Assembly: GCA_947177755.1 (NCBI GenBank)
Contig: CAMWVV010000005.1
Location: 1 to 34,838, forward strand
DNA from: an uncultured Ruminococcus sp.
GTDB lineage: Bacteria > Bacillota > Clostridia > Oscillospirales > Ruminococcaceae
DNA: 34,838 nucleotides
Direction: 5' to 3'
Below, piece after piece: positions 7,210 through 15,052 of the stretch (its first letter is position 1; each line of letters opens with the position of its first letter). The notes under the pieces are model-generated. The model worked only from the letters and a program-made list of their open reading frames with translations. It was not told where the DNA came from and did not search any database. The translations under genes and the position numbers were made by a program.

Positions 7210-7467
7210 TCATACTCCTTTCTGTTGCGGAGGCAGAATAAATTTCGGATAATCGCTGTACACATCAAAACAAAGTATTCTGACAGTTATTCCGGTATTG
7301 TAGCCATATCTTCCTTCCGAATCAAATGCTATTGAGTGATGTTTTGTTACACTCCATAATACAGCATTATATTTGATTGTTCCACCGTCTCTGTAACATT
7401 CTTTAATCGGTACAAGCAGAACTATCGCAATAATCAAAGGAATAATTATTTTAAGTTTCTTTTTCAT
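7210..7467 (-). CDS. Small membrane-anchored or secreted protein inside the thi operon
   Basis: This 85-residue protein has a basic start (MKKKLK), one hydrophobic segment (IIIPLIIAIVLLVPI, residues ~7-21), and an exported soluble part beginning KECYRDGGTIKYNAVLWSVT. The DGGT-x-YxAxxxxVxKxH pattern recalls a set of short uncharacterised clostridial proteins with one membrane segment and a small beta-rich domain. I cannot name it. Its ATG overlaps the thiE stop in an ATGA arrangement, and its stop lies three bases before thiD. It must therefore be co-expressed and translationally coupled with thiamine synthesis. No transport or catalytic motif is visible, so a thiamine role is unproven. Confidence 0.75.
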   Translation of the reverse strand: MKKKLKIIIPLIIAIVLLVPIKECYRDGGTIKYNAVLWSVTKHHSIAFDSEGRYGYNTGITVRILCFDVYSDYPKFILPPQQKGV

Positions 7468-8087
7468 AACTTTGTCCTCAGATGTTCCGCTGAAAGCCTT
7501 ATATCTTCCTGTGCAAACAATGCTGATACTACTGCTATCCCAGATTGTCCGCAGTCTTTTATTTCGTGGAGATTTTCAAGACTTATTCCGCCTATCGCAA
7601 CAACAGGGATGTCAACACTGTTACAGATTTGTGTCAGTTTTTCTGGTGTAATGCGTATAGCATTGGTTTTGGTAGGCGACGGGAAAACTGCTCCAACACC
7701 TAAATAGTCCGCACCGTCTGCCTGTGCTTTCTGTGCCTGTTTAACGGTCTTTGCAGTTGCACCTATTATAAAATTACCGCTGACGTGTTTTCTTATTTCC
7801 GCAACTTCTGTGTCCTCGATTCCCACGTGTACACCGTCAGCACCGCTATCTAATGCCACTCTGTAATCATCATTAATTATAAGCGGTACACCGTACTTAT
7901 GACAGACTTCACATATTTTTTTTGCCCTTGAAACGTACTCATCAAAGCTTATATTTTTTTCACGCAACTGAACGCACGTTACACCGCTCTGTATAGCCTG
8001 TTCAACTGCTTCGGTCAGACTTTTTCCTTTTAAATACGTTCTGTCTGTAACTGCGTAAAGACTAAGCATATCTTTATTAAACTTCAA
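7464..8087 (-). CDS. thiE: Thiamine-phosphate synthase
   Basis: ThiE couples HMP-pyrophosphate to thiazole phosphate to give thiamine phosphate. The 207-residue TIM barrel shows the expected motifs: YAVTDRTYL, VQLREKN, LIINDDYRVAL, DGVHVGIED, IGATAKT, GVGAVFPSPTK and VVAIGGI. All pyrophosphate and thiazole-phosphate binding blocks look intact. Its start overlaps the end of tenI by 11 bases, and its stop overlaps the next small gene, so it is part of a coupled series. Confidence 0.96.
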   Translation of the reverse strand: MKFNKDMLSLYAVTDRTYLKGKSLTEAVEQAIQSGVTCVQLREKNISFDEYVSRAKKICEVCHKYGVPLIINDDYRVALDSGADGVHVGIEDTEVAEIRKHVSGNFIIGATAKTVKQAQKAQADGADYLGVGAVFPSPTKTNAIRITPEKLTQICNSVDIPVVAIGGISLENLHEIKDCGQSGIAVVSALFAQEDIRLSAEHLRTKL

Positions 8088-8676
8088 TGTCTGTCACTTC
8101 CTTTCTTAACTGCTTTATATATTCGTCAGGATTTTCGCAGGTCATTAATCCACTCATTATGCAAGCACCGTCAGCACCTGCCTTTGCCACCTGATTAATG
8201 TTTTTACTGTTTATTCCACCAATTGCGTACACGGGAATTTTTACCGCATTACACACCTGACTTAAAAATTCAAGCCCACGAGGTGCAAGACCTTTTTTGC
8301 AGTCTGTTTCAAAAATATGACCAGCTATAACATAATTTACACCCATTTTTTCAGCCTCTACAGCTTCTTCAACCGAATGAACAGAAGCACCTACAAGATT
8401 AATAAAATTCATATCTTTCAGACTGATATGCTGTAACATTGGCATTGTCATATGAATATTGCTGAAAATTTCAGGGTGAAAATACATACTGCACGGCACG
8501 TTGTATTTATTGCTTATGTCAAGAACTTTAAACGCAAATTTCACATATTCCCCGTCACTGCAATTTTTGTCACGGAATATTATCCTGTCAGGCTTTGCAG
8601 AGGCTATTTTTTCGATTCTTGTCAGAAAATCTTCCTTACAAAGTTTTCTGTCCGTAACGCATATAATCTTAAACAT
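8077..8676 (-). CDS. tenI: TenI-type thiazole tautomerase
   Basis: This is a 199-residue ThiE-superfamily TIM barrel. It lacks the ThiE QLREK and GAVFPSPTK motifs and instead has IIFRDKN and GHIFETDCKKGLAPRGL. The latter is close to the TenI signature, where the His belongs to the thiazole tautomerase site. TenI aromatises the ThiG product for use by ThiE. Having it next to a complete thiE supports division of labour rather than redundancy. The ATG at 8676 (MFKIICVTDRK) fits the family start better than one four codons upstream. Either start overlaps the thiH end, and no good ribosome site is visible, so translational coupling is likely. It could be a second ThiE, but the motif argues against that. 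Confidence 0.85.
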   Translation of the reverse strand: MFKIICVTDRKLCKEDFLTRIEKIASAKPDRIIFRDKNCSDGEYVKFAFKVLDISNKYNVPCSMYFHPEIFSNIHMTMPMLQHISLKDMNFINLVGASVHSVEEAVEAEKMGVNYVIAGHIFETDCKKGLAPRGLEFLSQVCNAVKIPVYAIGGINSKNINQVAKAGADGACIMSGLMTCENPDEYIKQLRKEVTDIEV

Positions 8677-9919
8677 AAATATAATCATTCAGCACAGGTT
8701 GTAAACCCTCATCGGACATATCCTTATACATCTGCTGAAAACTTCTGCCGTCGTTTATTTCAAACTGTTCATCACCTGCTGAATCGTTCTCCTTTCCGTT
8801 GTACTTACTTTCATGGTCGCCGATACCCGTCGAAACCCCAGCCGACACCTTTGTTGCACATATCTTTACTATACCGTTTCTGAAACTCTCGCTTTCCCTC
8901 GACGATACAGTAATATTACAGAACGGCAGAAAAATTCTGTAAGCACAAAGTACCTGACAAAGCTGTTTTTCATGAACATCAAGCGGATTTATTTCGCCGT
9001 TGTTTATAATGGGTCGCAGTCTCGGACATGAAAGGGATATTTCGGCATGGGGATATTTTCGCTGTAAATGATAAACGTGCAATGCACTTGCGAAAGCATC
9101 TTTTCTGAAATCGGAAAGCCCGAGCAGTGCAGAACAGGCTATACCTCTCATACCGCCCATTAATGCACGTTCCTGTGCCTCGAAACGATATGGGAATACT
9201 CTTTTATGTCCCATAAGGTGTAACTGTTCATAACGGTCACTGTCATATGTCTCCTGAAATACTGTAACATAATCAACACCGCATTCGTGGAGATATTTAT
9301 ATTCATCAGTATTGACGGGGTAAATCTCAACGCCTACCATGCGGAAATACTTCATTGCAAGTTTACACGCCTCTCCTATATACTTCACTCCGCTCTTTGA
9401 ACGGCTTTCACCTGTAAGTATCAGAATTTCTTCCATACCGCTCTCCGCAATGACCTGCATTTCCCTTTCAATCTGTTCCATACTTAGTTGCATACGCTTT
9501 ATATCATTGTAGCAGTTGAAACCACAGTATACACAGTAATTTTCACAATAGTTCGCAATATACAAAGGTGTAAACAAATACAAAGTATTCCCGAAATGCT
9601 TTCTTGTTTCAAGTCTTGCACGTTCCGCCATCTGTTCAAGAAAAGGCTCTGCCGACGGTGACAAAAGTGCTTTGAAGTCCTCAACCGTACAGCGTTCATG
9701 TTCAAGAGCAGATTTAACATCATTAGCCGTATATAAATTATAGTCGTAGTCATTCATAGCGGTTATTACTTTTTCACGCATATCGGAATCAATCTTCTCC
9801 ATGCCGTCCATGTACTCCATGTGGTTTGTACGGACAGACGGATTATTTTCAAGTTCATGTTTTTTCTTTAAAGCTCTTTCGGAAAGTTTGTCAGAATCCA
9901 CAAAATAATTATTTTCCAT
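8669..9919 (-). CDS. thiH: 2-iminoacetate synthase (tyrosine lyase)
   Basis: ThiH is a radical SAM enzyme that cleaves tyrosine to dehydroglycine (2-iminoacetate) for the thiazole ring, the oxygen-independent alternative to ThiO. The CX3CX2C cluster motif is Cys125, Cys129 and Cys132 (NYCENYCVYCGF). Further family blocks are ILILTGESRSKSG, VGVEIYPVNTDEY, TVFQETYDSDRYEQLH and GLSDFRKDAFA. At 416 residues it is longer than E. coli ThiH (377); most of the difference is N-terminal. The gene follows thiG by six bases and overlaps tenI. Confidence 0.96.
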   Translation of the reverse strand: MENNYFVDSDKLSERALKKKHELENNPSVRTNHMEYMDGMEKIDSDMREKVITAMNDYDYNLYTANDVKSALEHERCTVEDFKALLSPSAEPFLEQMAERARLETRKHFGNTLYLFTPLYIANYCENYCVYCGFNCYNDIKRMQLSMEQIEREMQVIAESGMEEILILTGESRSKSGVKYIGEACKLAMKYFRMVGVEIYPVNTDEYKYLHECGVDYVTVFQETYDSDRYEQLHLMGHKRVFPYRFEAQERALMGGMRGIACSALLGLSDFRKDAFASALHVYHLQRKYPHAEISLSCPRLRPIINNGEINPLDVHEKQLCQVLCAYRIFLPFCNITVSSRESESFRNGIVKICATKVSAGVSTGIGDHESKYNGKENDSAGDEQFEINDGRSFQQMYKDMSDEGLQPVLNDYIYV

Positions 9920-9925
9920 ATTATT

Positions 9926-10696
9926 TCACCTCAGAAATCCCGTAAGCGAATCAGATGCAGAAGCTCCCCTTGTGAGAACACGTCCAAGTCCCGACAGATA
10001 CGCTTTTCTTCCTGCTTCCACTGCCTGTCTGAATGCCTCAGCCATTACAGGCAAGTCACCTGCTGTCGCAAGGGCAGTATTGCACATTACAGCCGCCGCA
10101 CCCATTTCCATAGCTTCACAAGCCTGTGACGGTCTGCCTATTCCTGCATCGACTATAATGGGCAGGTCGATTTCGTCAATAAGAATCTGTATGAAGTCCC
10201 TTGTTGAAAGTCCCTTGTTTGAACCTATCGGCGAAGCCAACGGCATTACGGCAGACGCTCCTGCGTTTACAAGGTCACGAGCGGTGTACAAATCAGGGTA
10301 CATATACGGCATTACTACAAAACCATCTTTCGCAAGAATTTCAGTAGCCTTTACTGTTTCCTGATTGTCGGGAAGAAGATATTTACTGTCACGCATAATT
10401 TCTATTTTTACAAAGTCACCGCACCCCAGTTCTCTTGCAAGACGTGCGATTCTTACAGCCTCGTCAGCGTTTCTTGCTCCCGAGGTGTTCGGAAGAAGCG
10501 TAACACCTGACGGGATATAGTCAAGAATATTTTCATGTTCCTTTGAGTTGGCACGACGTACAGCAAGCGTTATTATTTCCGCACCTGCATATTTAACCGC
10601 CGATTCAATAAGATTAAGTGAATATTTTCCCGAACCCAGTATAAATCTTGAATTAAATTCATGTCCGCCGATTATAAGCTTATCACTGTTATTCAT
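9926..10696 (-). CDS. thiG: Thiazole synthase
   Basis: ThiG assembles thiazole phosphate from 1-deoxy-D-xylulose 5-phosphate, dehydroglycine and ThiS-thiocarboxylate. The 256-residue TIM barrel has the N-terminal FILGSGKY, the ITLAVRR strand, [16 protein letters not shown], the catalytic lysine Lys97 in [16 protein letters not shown], and [20 protein letters not shown]. The [15 protein letters not shown] end is typical. It lies 12 bases after thiF with GGAGA ahead of the ATG. Confidence 0.97.
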   Translation of the reverse strand: MNNSDKLIIGGHEFNSRFILGSGKYSLNLIESAVKYAGAEIITLAVRRANSKEHENILDYIPSGVTLLPNTSGARNADEAVRIARLARELGCGDFVKIEIMRDSKYLLPDNQETVKATEILAKDGFVVMPYMYPDLYTARDLVNAGASAVMPLASPIGSNKGLSTRDFIQILIDEIDLPIIVDAGIGRPSQACEAMEMGAAAVMCNTALATAGDLPVMAEAFRQAVEAGRKAYLSGLGRVLTRGASASDSLTGFLR

Positions 10697-10708
10697 AAAA
10701 AAATCTCC

Positions 10709-11344
10709 TTATACATCATATTTTCCCGAAATTATTCTTATTATTGTATGTGCCTGATGACCTGCACATACCATTACCCTTGACGAATAAAGTCCTGTTC
10801 CGTCGGAAACGTCGCTTTCACCGTCACCGCAGATATATAACTTTTTCATAACCCTGCGTGTTTTTATAGTATTCGCTGAATCAATTCCAGCCATTCCCGA
10901 ACCCGATACAAGATATTTTTCAGGAAGCTTCTCCAGTACACAGTTGACCAGCACCGCTTTTGCCTCGGCACTGTCAAATGCTTCACAGATAATATCATCA
11001 TCTTTCAGAAGTTCGGATATATTTGTTTCGTCAAGCCTTACACAGTCCGTAACAATTTCACAGTACGGTGCAATATGTGACAACGTTTCTTTGAGAGCAT
11101 CGGTCTTGTACATTCCGAGCTGTTCGGGAAAATACTGCTGACGGTTAAGGTTTGAGATGTCAACTCTGTCAAAGTCAACTATGTGAATACGTCCCACTCC
11201 TGCACGTGCCAATGCTATAGCGATATTTGAACCAAGTCCGCCTATTCCGCACACCGCAACAGATGCGGATTTTACTTTTTTCTGGAAATCTGCTCCGTGA
11301 CGTTCCGCAAGTGCATTGTACATTTCAGATTCTGAAGGTATCAT
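10709..11344 (-). CDS. thiF: ThiS adenylyltransferase, short ThiF form
   Basis: ThiF activates the C-terminus of ThiS with ATP before sulfur transfer. The 211-residue E1-like protein has the nucleotide-binding GIGGLGSNIAIALARAGVG, the D-x-D-x(3)-N-x-NRQ block (DFDRVDISNLNRQQYF), and GSGMAGIDSANTI. It lacks the CXXC zinc pairs of MoeB and E. coli ThiF, which fits the short thiF subfamily found beside thiS, thiG and thiH in anaerobes. It lies five bases after thiS. Confidence 0.93.
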   Translation of the reverse strand: MIPSESEMYNALAERHGADFQKKVKSASVAVCGIGGLGSNIAIALARAGVGRIHIVDFDRVDISNLNRQQYFPEQLGMYKTDALKETLSHIAPYCEIVTDCVRLDETNISELLKDDDIICEAFDSAEAKAVLVNCVLEKLPEKYLVSGSGMAGIDSANTIKTRRVMKKLYICGDGESDVSDGTGLYSSRVMVCAGHQAHTIIRIISGKYDV

Positions 11345-11349
11345 AATTA

Positions 11350-11541
11350 TCAGCCTCCCCCGACAAAACGTACTATTTCAAGCTTGTCGCCGTCATCAAG
11401 CAAAGTATTTTCATACTCTGCCTTTGATACTATATTTTCGTTGAGTTCCACTGCAACACGTTTTCCGTTATACTCCATAACGGCAAGCAGTTCTGAAACC
11501 GTTCCCGAAAAATCAAGTTTTTCGCCGTTTACTGTTATCAT
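11350..11541 (-). CDS. thiS: Thiamine biosynthesis sulfur carrier protein
   Basis: This is a 63-residue ubiquitin-like protein beginning MITVNGEKLDF and ending DKLEIVRFVGGG. The C-terminal Gly-Gly is adenylated by ThiF and converted to the thiocarboxylate that supplies sulfur to ThiG. A GAGGGA site precedes the ATG. It starts only 18 bases after the restored-frame stop of the upstream hsdS (11560), so hsdS occupies the position right after the riboswitch that would normally belong to the first thi gene. Confidence 0.95.
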   Translation of the reverse strand: MITVNGEKLDFSGTVSELLAVMEYNGKRVAVELNENIVSKAEYENTLLDDGDKLEIVRFVGGG

Positions 11542-11559
11542 TTTTTCCCTCCTGAAAAA

Positions 11560-12830
11560 TCAAAGTTCTTTCTTTCCTGTCACATACTCAAAGATAAGTG
11601 ACTTCTTGTATTCTTCAATAATTTTAATTTGTTGTTTTTTTCAGAAATAATTTTGTCAATTGTTTTGCATTTTTTGTCAAGATAATCTGCTATTTGTTGT
11701 TGTTCTTCAATTGGTGGCAATACTATTGACAAATTATTTATAAACTGAGAGGGTACTCTTTTTAAACCTCCCATTCCTGTCATGCTAAAAACAGCTTTTT
11801 CTATAAATCCACTATTTTGCAACCAATAAAATATGAACATACAATTTATTGCAAACGGTCTTATAACATAAAGTTCAGAACTTCCTAACCCAATACCTGA
11901 TGTAATGTTATCCATAATTGCAATATTTCCATTTTCAAAACATGGGGTAACTTTGGCAAATACAATATCTCCCGATTGAAAAGGTGTAAGTGGCTTAGGA
12001 ATTTCAGAATATTTTTTAGAGTTAGAAATATAATGTCCATTTTTTATATATTCCATGGGCAGATATTCAATTATTGTTTCATCAGAAATTTTTGAAAAAT
12101 CACAATATGGTGATAGTTTAGCAATATACTTTAATTTTTGTATTTCCCAGTGTTCTGGAATATCACCTATCCATTCAATCCCGCTGTCCTTCATCTCCAC
12201 ATCAGGATTAAGTCCCTTTGTTACTGCTTCGGTAATGACAGAACGCTTGTATTGTTCAAGGATTTCGATTTGTTTTTTCAGCTTTGATATAAGAGAGTCT
12301 ATTTCGGTGCATTTATCGTTAAGAAAAAAGGCTATTTTTTGCTGTTCTTCAATCGGTGGTTCAAATATCATAAGTTTAGAAAATTCTGAAAAATTCAATC
12401 CTTGCCGAACACCATTTCCCATATTATAAAATACTTTCATAACATCATATGTGTGCAATAAATAATAAAAATATTCAGAATTTATATTTTTAATTGTTTT
12501 CATAGCAATATATGCAGAAGTAATAATACCATGTTCTTTAGAAATTGCTGTCCTTAGACTTTTTTTGTCATTCTGTAAGTCTGTAGGACGAATAATAATA
12601 TCGTCTTTTTCAATAATGTTATACGTATTAAAACTTTCAGGTAGTAAACCGTTATTTGAATTTATATTTTTTCTGACAATTTTTCCATAGCTTAAAGAAA
12701 GCAGATTTTTTTCAAGTCCTAAGAAATTTTTATTTTTTCGTTCTGTAAAATAAGAACAAATCGGGTGAACATTCCAATGTTCCGGAATTTCTCCTATCCA
12801 CTCAATACCGCTATCTTTCATTTTTCCCAA
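11560..12830 (-). CDS. hsdS: Type I restriction specificity subunit with a frameshifted C-terminus, first gene after the TPP riboswitch
   Basis: This is a two-domain HsdS with tandem halves. Each half begins MKDSGIEWIG(E/D)IPEHW and ends in an EEQQ(K/Q)IA-type helix. As the bases stand, the frame ends at 11580 with an atypical tail (KLKLLKNTRSHLSLSM). Shifting by one base at the A7 tract (11635-11641) instead reads KIIEEYKKSLIFEYVTGKKEL and stops at 11560, which is the canonical family ending. Thus the gene is one A short of the usual frame at a slippage-prone run. The start is probably the TTG at 12830, preceded by GAGGTGA; ATG at 12821 is the alternative. It lies between the riboswitch terminator and thiS, with no own promoter. 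Its sequence is AT-rich relative to the thi genes. Confidence 0.88.
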
Positions 12831-12845
12831 AATATCACCTCTTTA

Positions 12846-12877
12846 AAACAAAAGGAACTGCAATAAACGCAGTTCCT
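12846..12877 (-). terminator. TPP-riboswitch-controlled terminator
   Basis: On the minus strand GGAACTGC/GCAGTTCC stems are followed by TTTTGTTTT, ahead of hsdS. The TTCAGG at its 5' foot (12875-12880) is complementary to CCTGAA at the 3' side of the aptamer (12918-12923), giving an antiterminator when TPP is absent. Confidence 0.88.
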
Positions 12878-12917
12878 GAATTAAATACATAAAAGTATAT
12901 ACTTATACAAATATATT

Positions 12918-13013
12918 TTCAGGCTTCCTACGTTGGCATTATCCAAATCAGGTCAAAGGGTCGGAACGCATAGTCCCCTCTCAGTGTGTCTGCACGCTCC
13001 CCTGTCTTGAAAT
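12918..13013 (-). promoter_or_regulatory. TPP (thiamine pyrophosphate) riboswitch
   Basis: The conserved core is clear on the minus strand: ACAGGGGAGC, then CTGAGAGGG, then GACCCTTTGACCTGATTTGGATAATGCCAACGTAGGAAGC. P1 pairs TTTCA at the 5' end with TGAAA at the 3' end. The terminator at 12846-12877 follows, so TPP should switch off transcription of everything downstream, including the two hsdS genes that flank the thi genes. Confidence 0.96.
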
Positions 13014-13014
13014 C

Positions 13015-13043
13015 ATAATATCATATTTTTTCAGAAAAGTCAA
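13015..13043 (-). promoter_or_regulatory. Promoter of the thi operon
   Basis: On the minus strand TTGACT (13038-13043), a 17-base spacer and TATTAT (13015-13020) form the promoter. The -35 box overlaps the metG stop codon, and the predicted start falls at the first bases of the riboswitch. No terminator separates metG from it, so some read-through from metG is possible. Confidence 0.85.
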
Positions 13044-15037
13044 GTTTCAAACTGGCTTTCGTGACGTGTAAAAAAATCCGTACGTGGCGGTAAGAATTTA
13101 AGCTTATGTTTTTCGCCCGTGAAATAAGTCAGCGGTTCAAGGATAGTTTCCCATGACCATATTCTTTCGTCTACCTGCAAATACTCACGGAGTTTTTCAG
13201 TTCCGAAAGGTGCAAGAGGATGAAGAAGTATACCTGTAATTCTAATCATATAGAAAAGATTAGCGAGTGCCTGAGCGAGTTTTTCCTTGTCCTCTGCATC
13301 GGCCATGACGTTCTTTGACATATATTTACTGCCGTTTCTGATATAGCTGTCAAGAACATACGTACACTGGTGGAACGCAAATTTTGACATATGTCTTTCA
13401 AATTCAAGCACAGCCTTTTCCGCTTCCTTTATAAATTTTTCTTCAGGTGCAACAGACGGCATTATTCCGTCAAATTCTTTCTGTGTTGTGTAGAAAGCTG
13501 TGCGAATCATTCTGTTGAAAACGTTCGATAATAACAGACCGTCTTTTACAACGGGGTCGCTGTCTTCGGGTTTTGCAAGCGGATTATAAGGCTTTGGCAT
13601 AAAGCTTACCGAACGCTGTCCGAGACCGAGACCGAGCCAGTGCATACGGAGCTGTTCGGGGGTATAGTGATTTAATAAATCATCTGCCATAGGCGGTTTG
13701 ACATCACCTGAACTTGATGCCTTTTTGTCAAGGAAAAGAATGTGATGATTTGCGACAATAGTCGGCATCTGTAACTCACCGTCGGGAACGTCGGAAGTCT
13801 TTTCACTGCTTTCCTGCTGTGCAATCCACATGGCAGGTTCTGCAATTCCGTAGAAATAAATATTGTCCTGTCCGATAAACTGGTAAACTTTAGCGTCCTT
13901 ACTGCACCAGTAATCTTTCCACTCGTCACGGTTTCTGCCTGACTTTTCAAGATAAGTCTGTGTGAAAGATATGGGAGCCCAGAGCGATTCAGGCCATACC
14001 CATACAGTAAGACCTTCTGCACCCTCCATGACAGGTGCAGGCACTCCCCACTCAATATTACCTGTAAGACGGAACGGAACAAGAGTTTTTCCCGTACGGT
14101 AACGGATTCCGTTTTCAGTAAGAATTTTACAGGCTTCGTCACAGTCGGAAAGTTTTTCAAACTCTATAGTGAATGACGGCTTTTTCTTTTCCTCAATGTA
14201 ATTATGTTCGGGAAGAGAGTTTTTAAGTTCGCTGTATTTTTCTTCAAACTCACGCTTTACATAAATTACAGGCGGTTTCAGAAATTCGGAAATAGTTTTC
14301 CAGACAACAGGACGGATTGACTTGTCCTTCTTCATGTCTTCAACCCATTCCTGCAAAAGCTTTTCATAGTCACGTAATTTGAAATACCAGTTTGTTACAG
14401 GTTTCATTGACGGTGTTTCACCTGTCAGTGTACTTACTGGATTAATAAGATTTTCGGGCATATACTGATGACCCAAATCACATTCGTCCGCATAGCCCTT
14501 TTCAGACGTACAGCCCTCAACGGGACATTTTCCTATAACCTGTCTGCCGTTGAGAAAAACACCTGCTTTTTCGTCAAAAAACTGCATTGTGGTTATGCGG
14601 TTCAACTGTCCCTTTTTGTAGAGAGAACTTATAAACCAGTCCGTAACTTCTGCGTGGATTTCCTTTGAACGTCCGAGACCCGAAGCTGCGAACAGGTCGG
14701 GTGAAATACCATAAGCATCAAGAGTTGCCTGCTGTTTGTCATGATTACACTGTACAAATTCCTCAAGAGTACCGTCAAATTCACCATTTTTTACTTTAAC
14801 TCTCCAGCCCTCCGCAATCGGTGAGCCATAACAGTCCGTACCGCCCACGAATATAACATTTTCCTTACCAATACGGTCACGCAGAAATCTTGCGAATGTG
14901 TCCGCAAAAACGAACATTCCGCCGACATGACCGAAATGAAGTTCCTTATTTCCATAAGGCATTCCGCCCGTAATAACCGCACGTTTTGGAAACTGCGGAC
15001 GTGGTATCACAAAATCTTTATTTTTCTTATCTGCCAT
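13040..15037 (-). CDS. metG: Methionyl-tRNA synthetase-like class I tRNA ligase
   Basis: The 665-residue protein matches MetRS along its length: VITGGMPYGNKELHFGHVGG carries the HIGH-type motif (HFGH, 34-37), FVGGTDCYGSP follows, and Cys171, Cys176 and Cys186 resemble the zinc knuckle. GNIEWGVPAP, FIGQDNIYFYGIAEPAMW and the C-terminal helical domain are also recognisable. Two things are odd. The KMSKS loop reads KASSS (439-443). Residues ~262-318 form an insertion between the knuckle and the second half of the catalytic domain. There is no C-terminal Trbp111-like domain. It may be the working MetRS of this lineage or a paralogue; the sequence alone does not decide. It lies 15 bases after gltX. 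Confidence 0.8.
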   Translation of the reverse strand: MADKKNKDFVIPRPQFPKRAVITGGMPYGNKELHFGHVGGMFVFADTFARFLRDRIGKENVIFVGGTDCYGSPIAEGWRVKVKNGEFDGTLEEFVQCNHDKQQATLDAYGISPDLFAASGLGRSKEIHAEVTDWFISSLYKKGQLNRITTMQFFDEKAGVFLNGRQVIGKCPVEGCTSEKGYADECDLGHQYMPENLINPVSTLTGETPSMKPVTNWYFKLRDYEKLLQEWVEDMKKDKSIRPVVWKTISEFLKPPVIYVKREFEEKYSELKNSLPEHNYIEEKKKPSFTIEFEKLSDCDEACKILTENGIRYRTGKTLVPFRLTGNIEWGVPAPVMEGAEGLTVWVWPESLWAPISFTQTYLEKSGRNRDEWKDYWCSKDAKVYQFIGQDNIYFYGIAEPAMWIAQQESSEKTSDVPDGELQMPTIVANHHILFLDKKASSSGDVKPPMADDLLNHYTPEQLRMHWLGLGLGQRSVSFMPKPYNPLAKPEDSDPVVKDGLLLSNVFNRMIRTAFYTTQKEFDGIMPSVAPEEKFIKEAEKAVLEFERHMSKFAFHQCTYVLDSYIRNGSKYMSKNVMADAEDKEKLAQALANLFYMIRITGILLHPLAPFGTEKLREYLQVDERIWSWETILEPLTYFTGEKHKLKFLPPRTDFFTRHESQFET

Positions 15038-15052
15038 AATAATTACCTCTGT

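Noticed and set aside
8077-8676. Second ThiE created by recent duplication
   Set aside because: The protein lacks ThiE substrate motifs and carries the TenI signature, so it is a distinct enzyme and not a recent copy.
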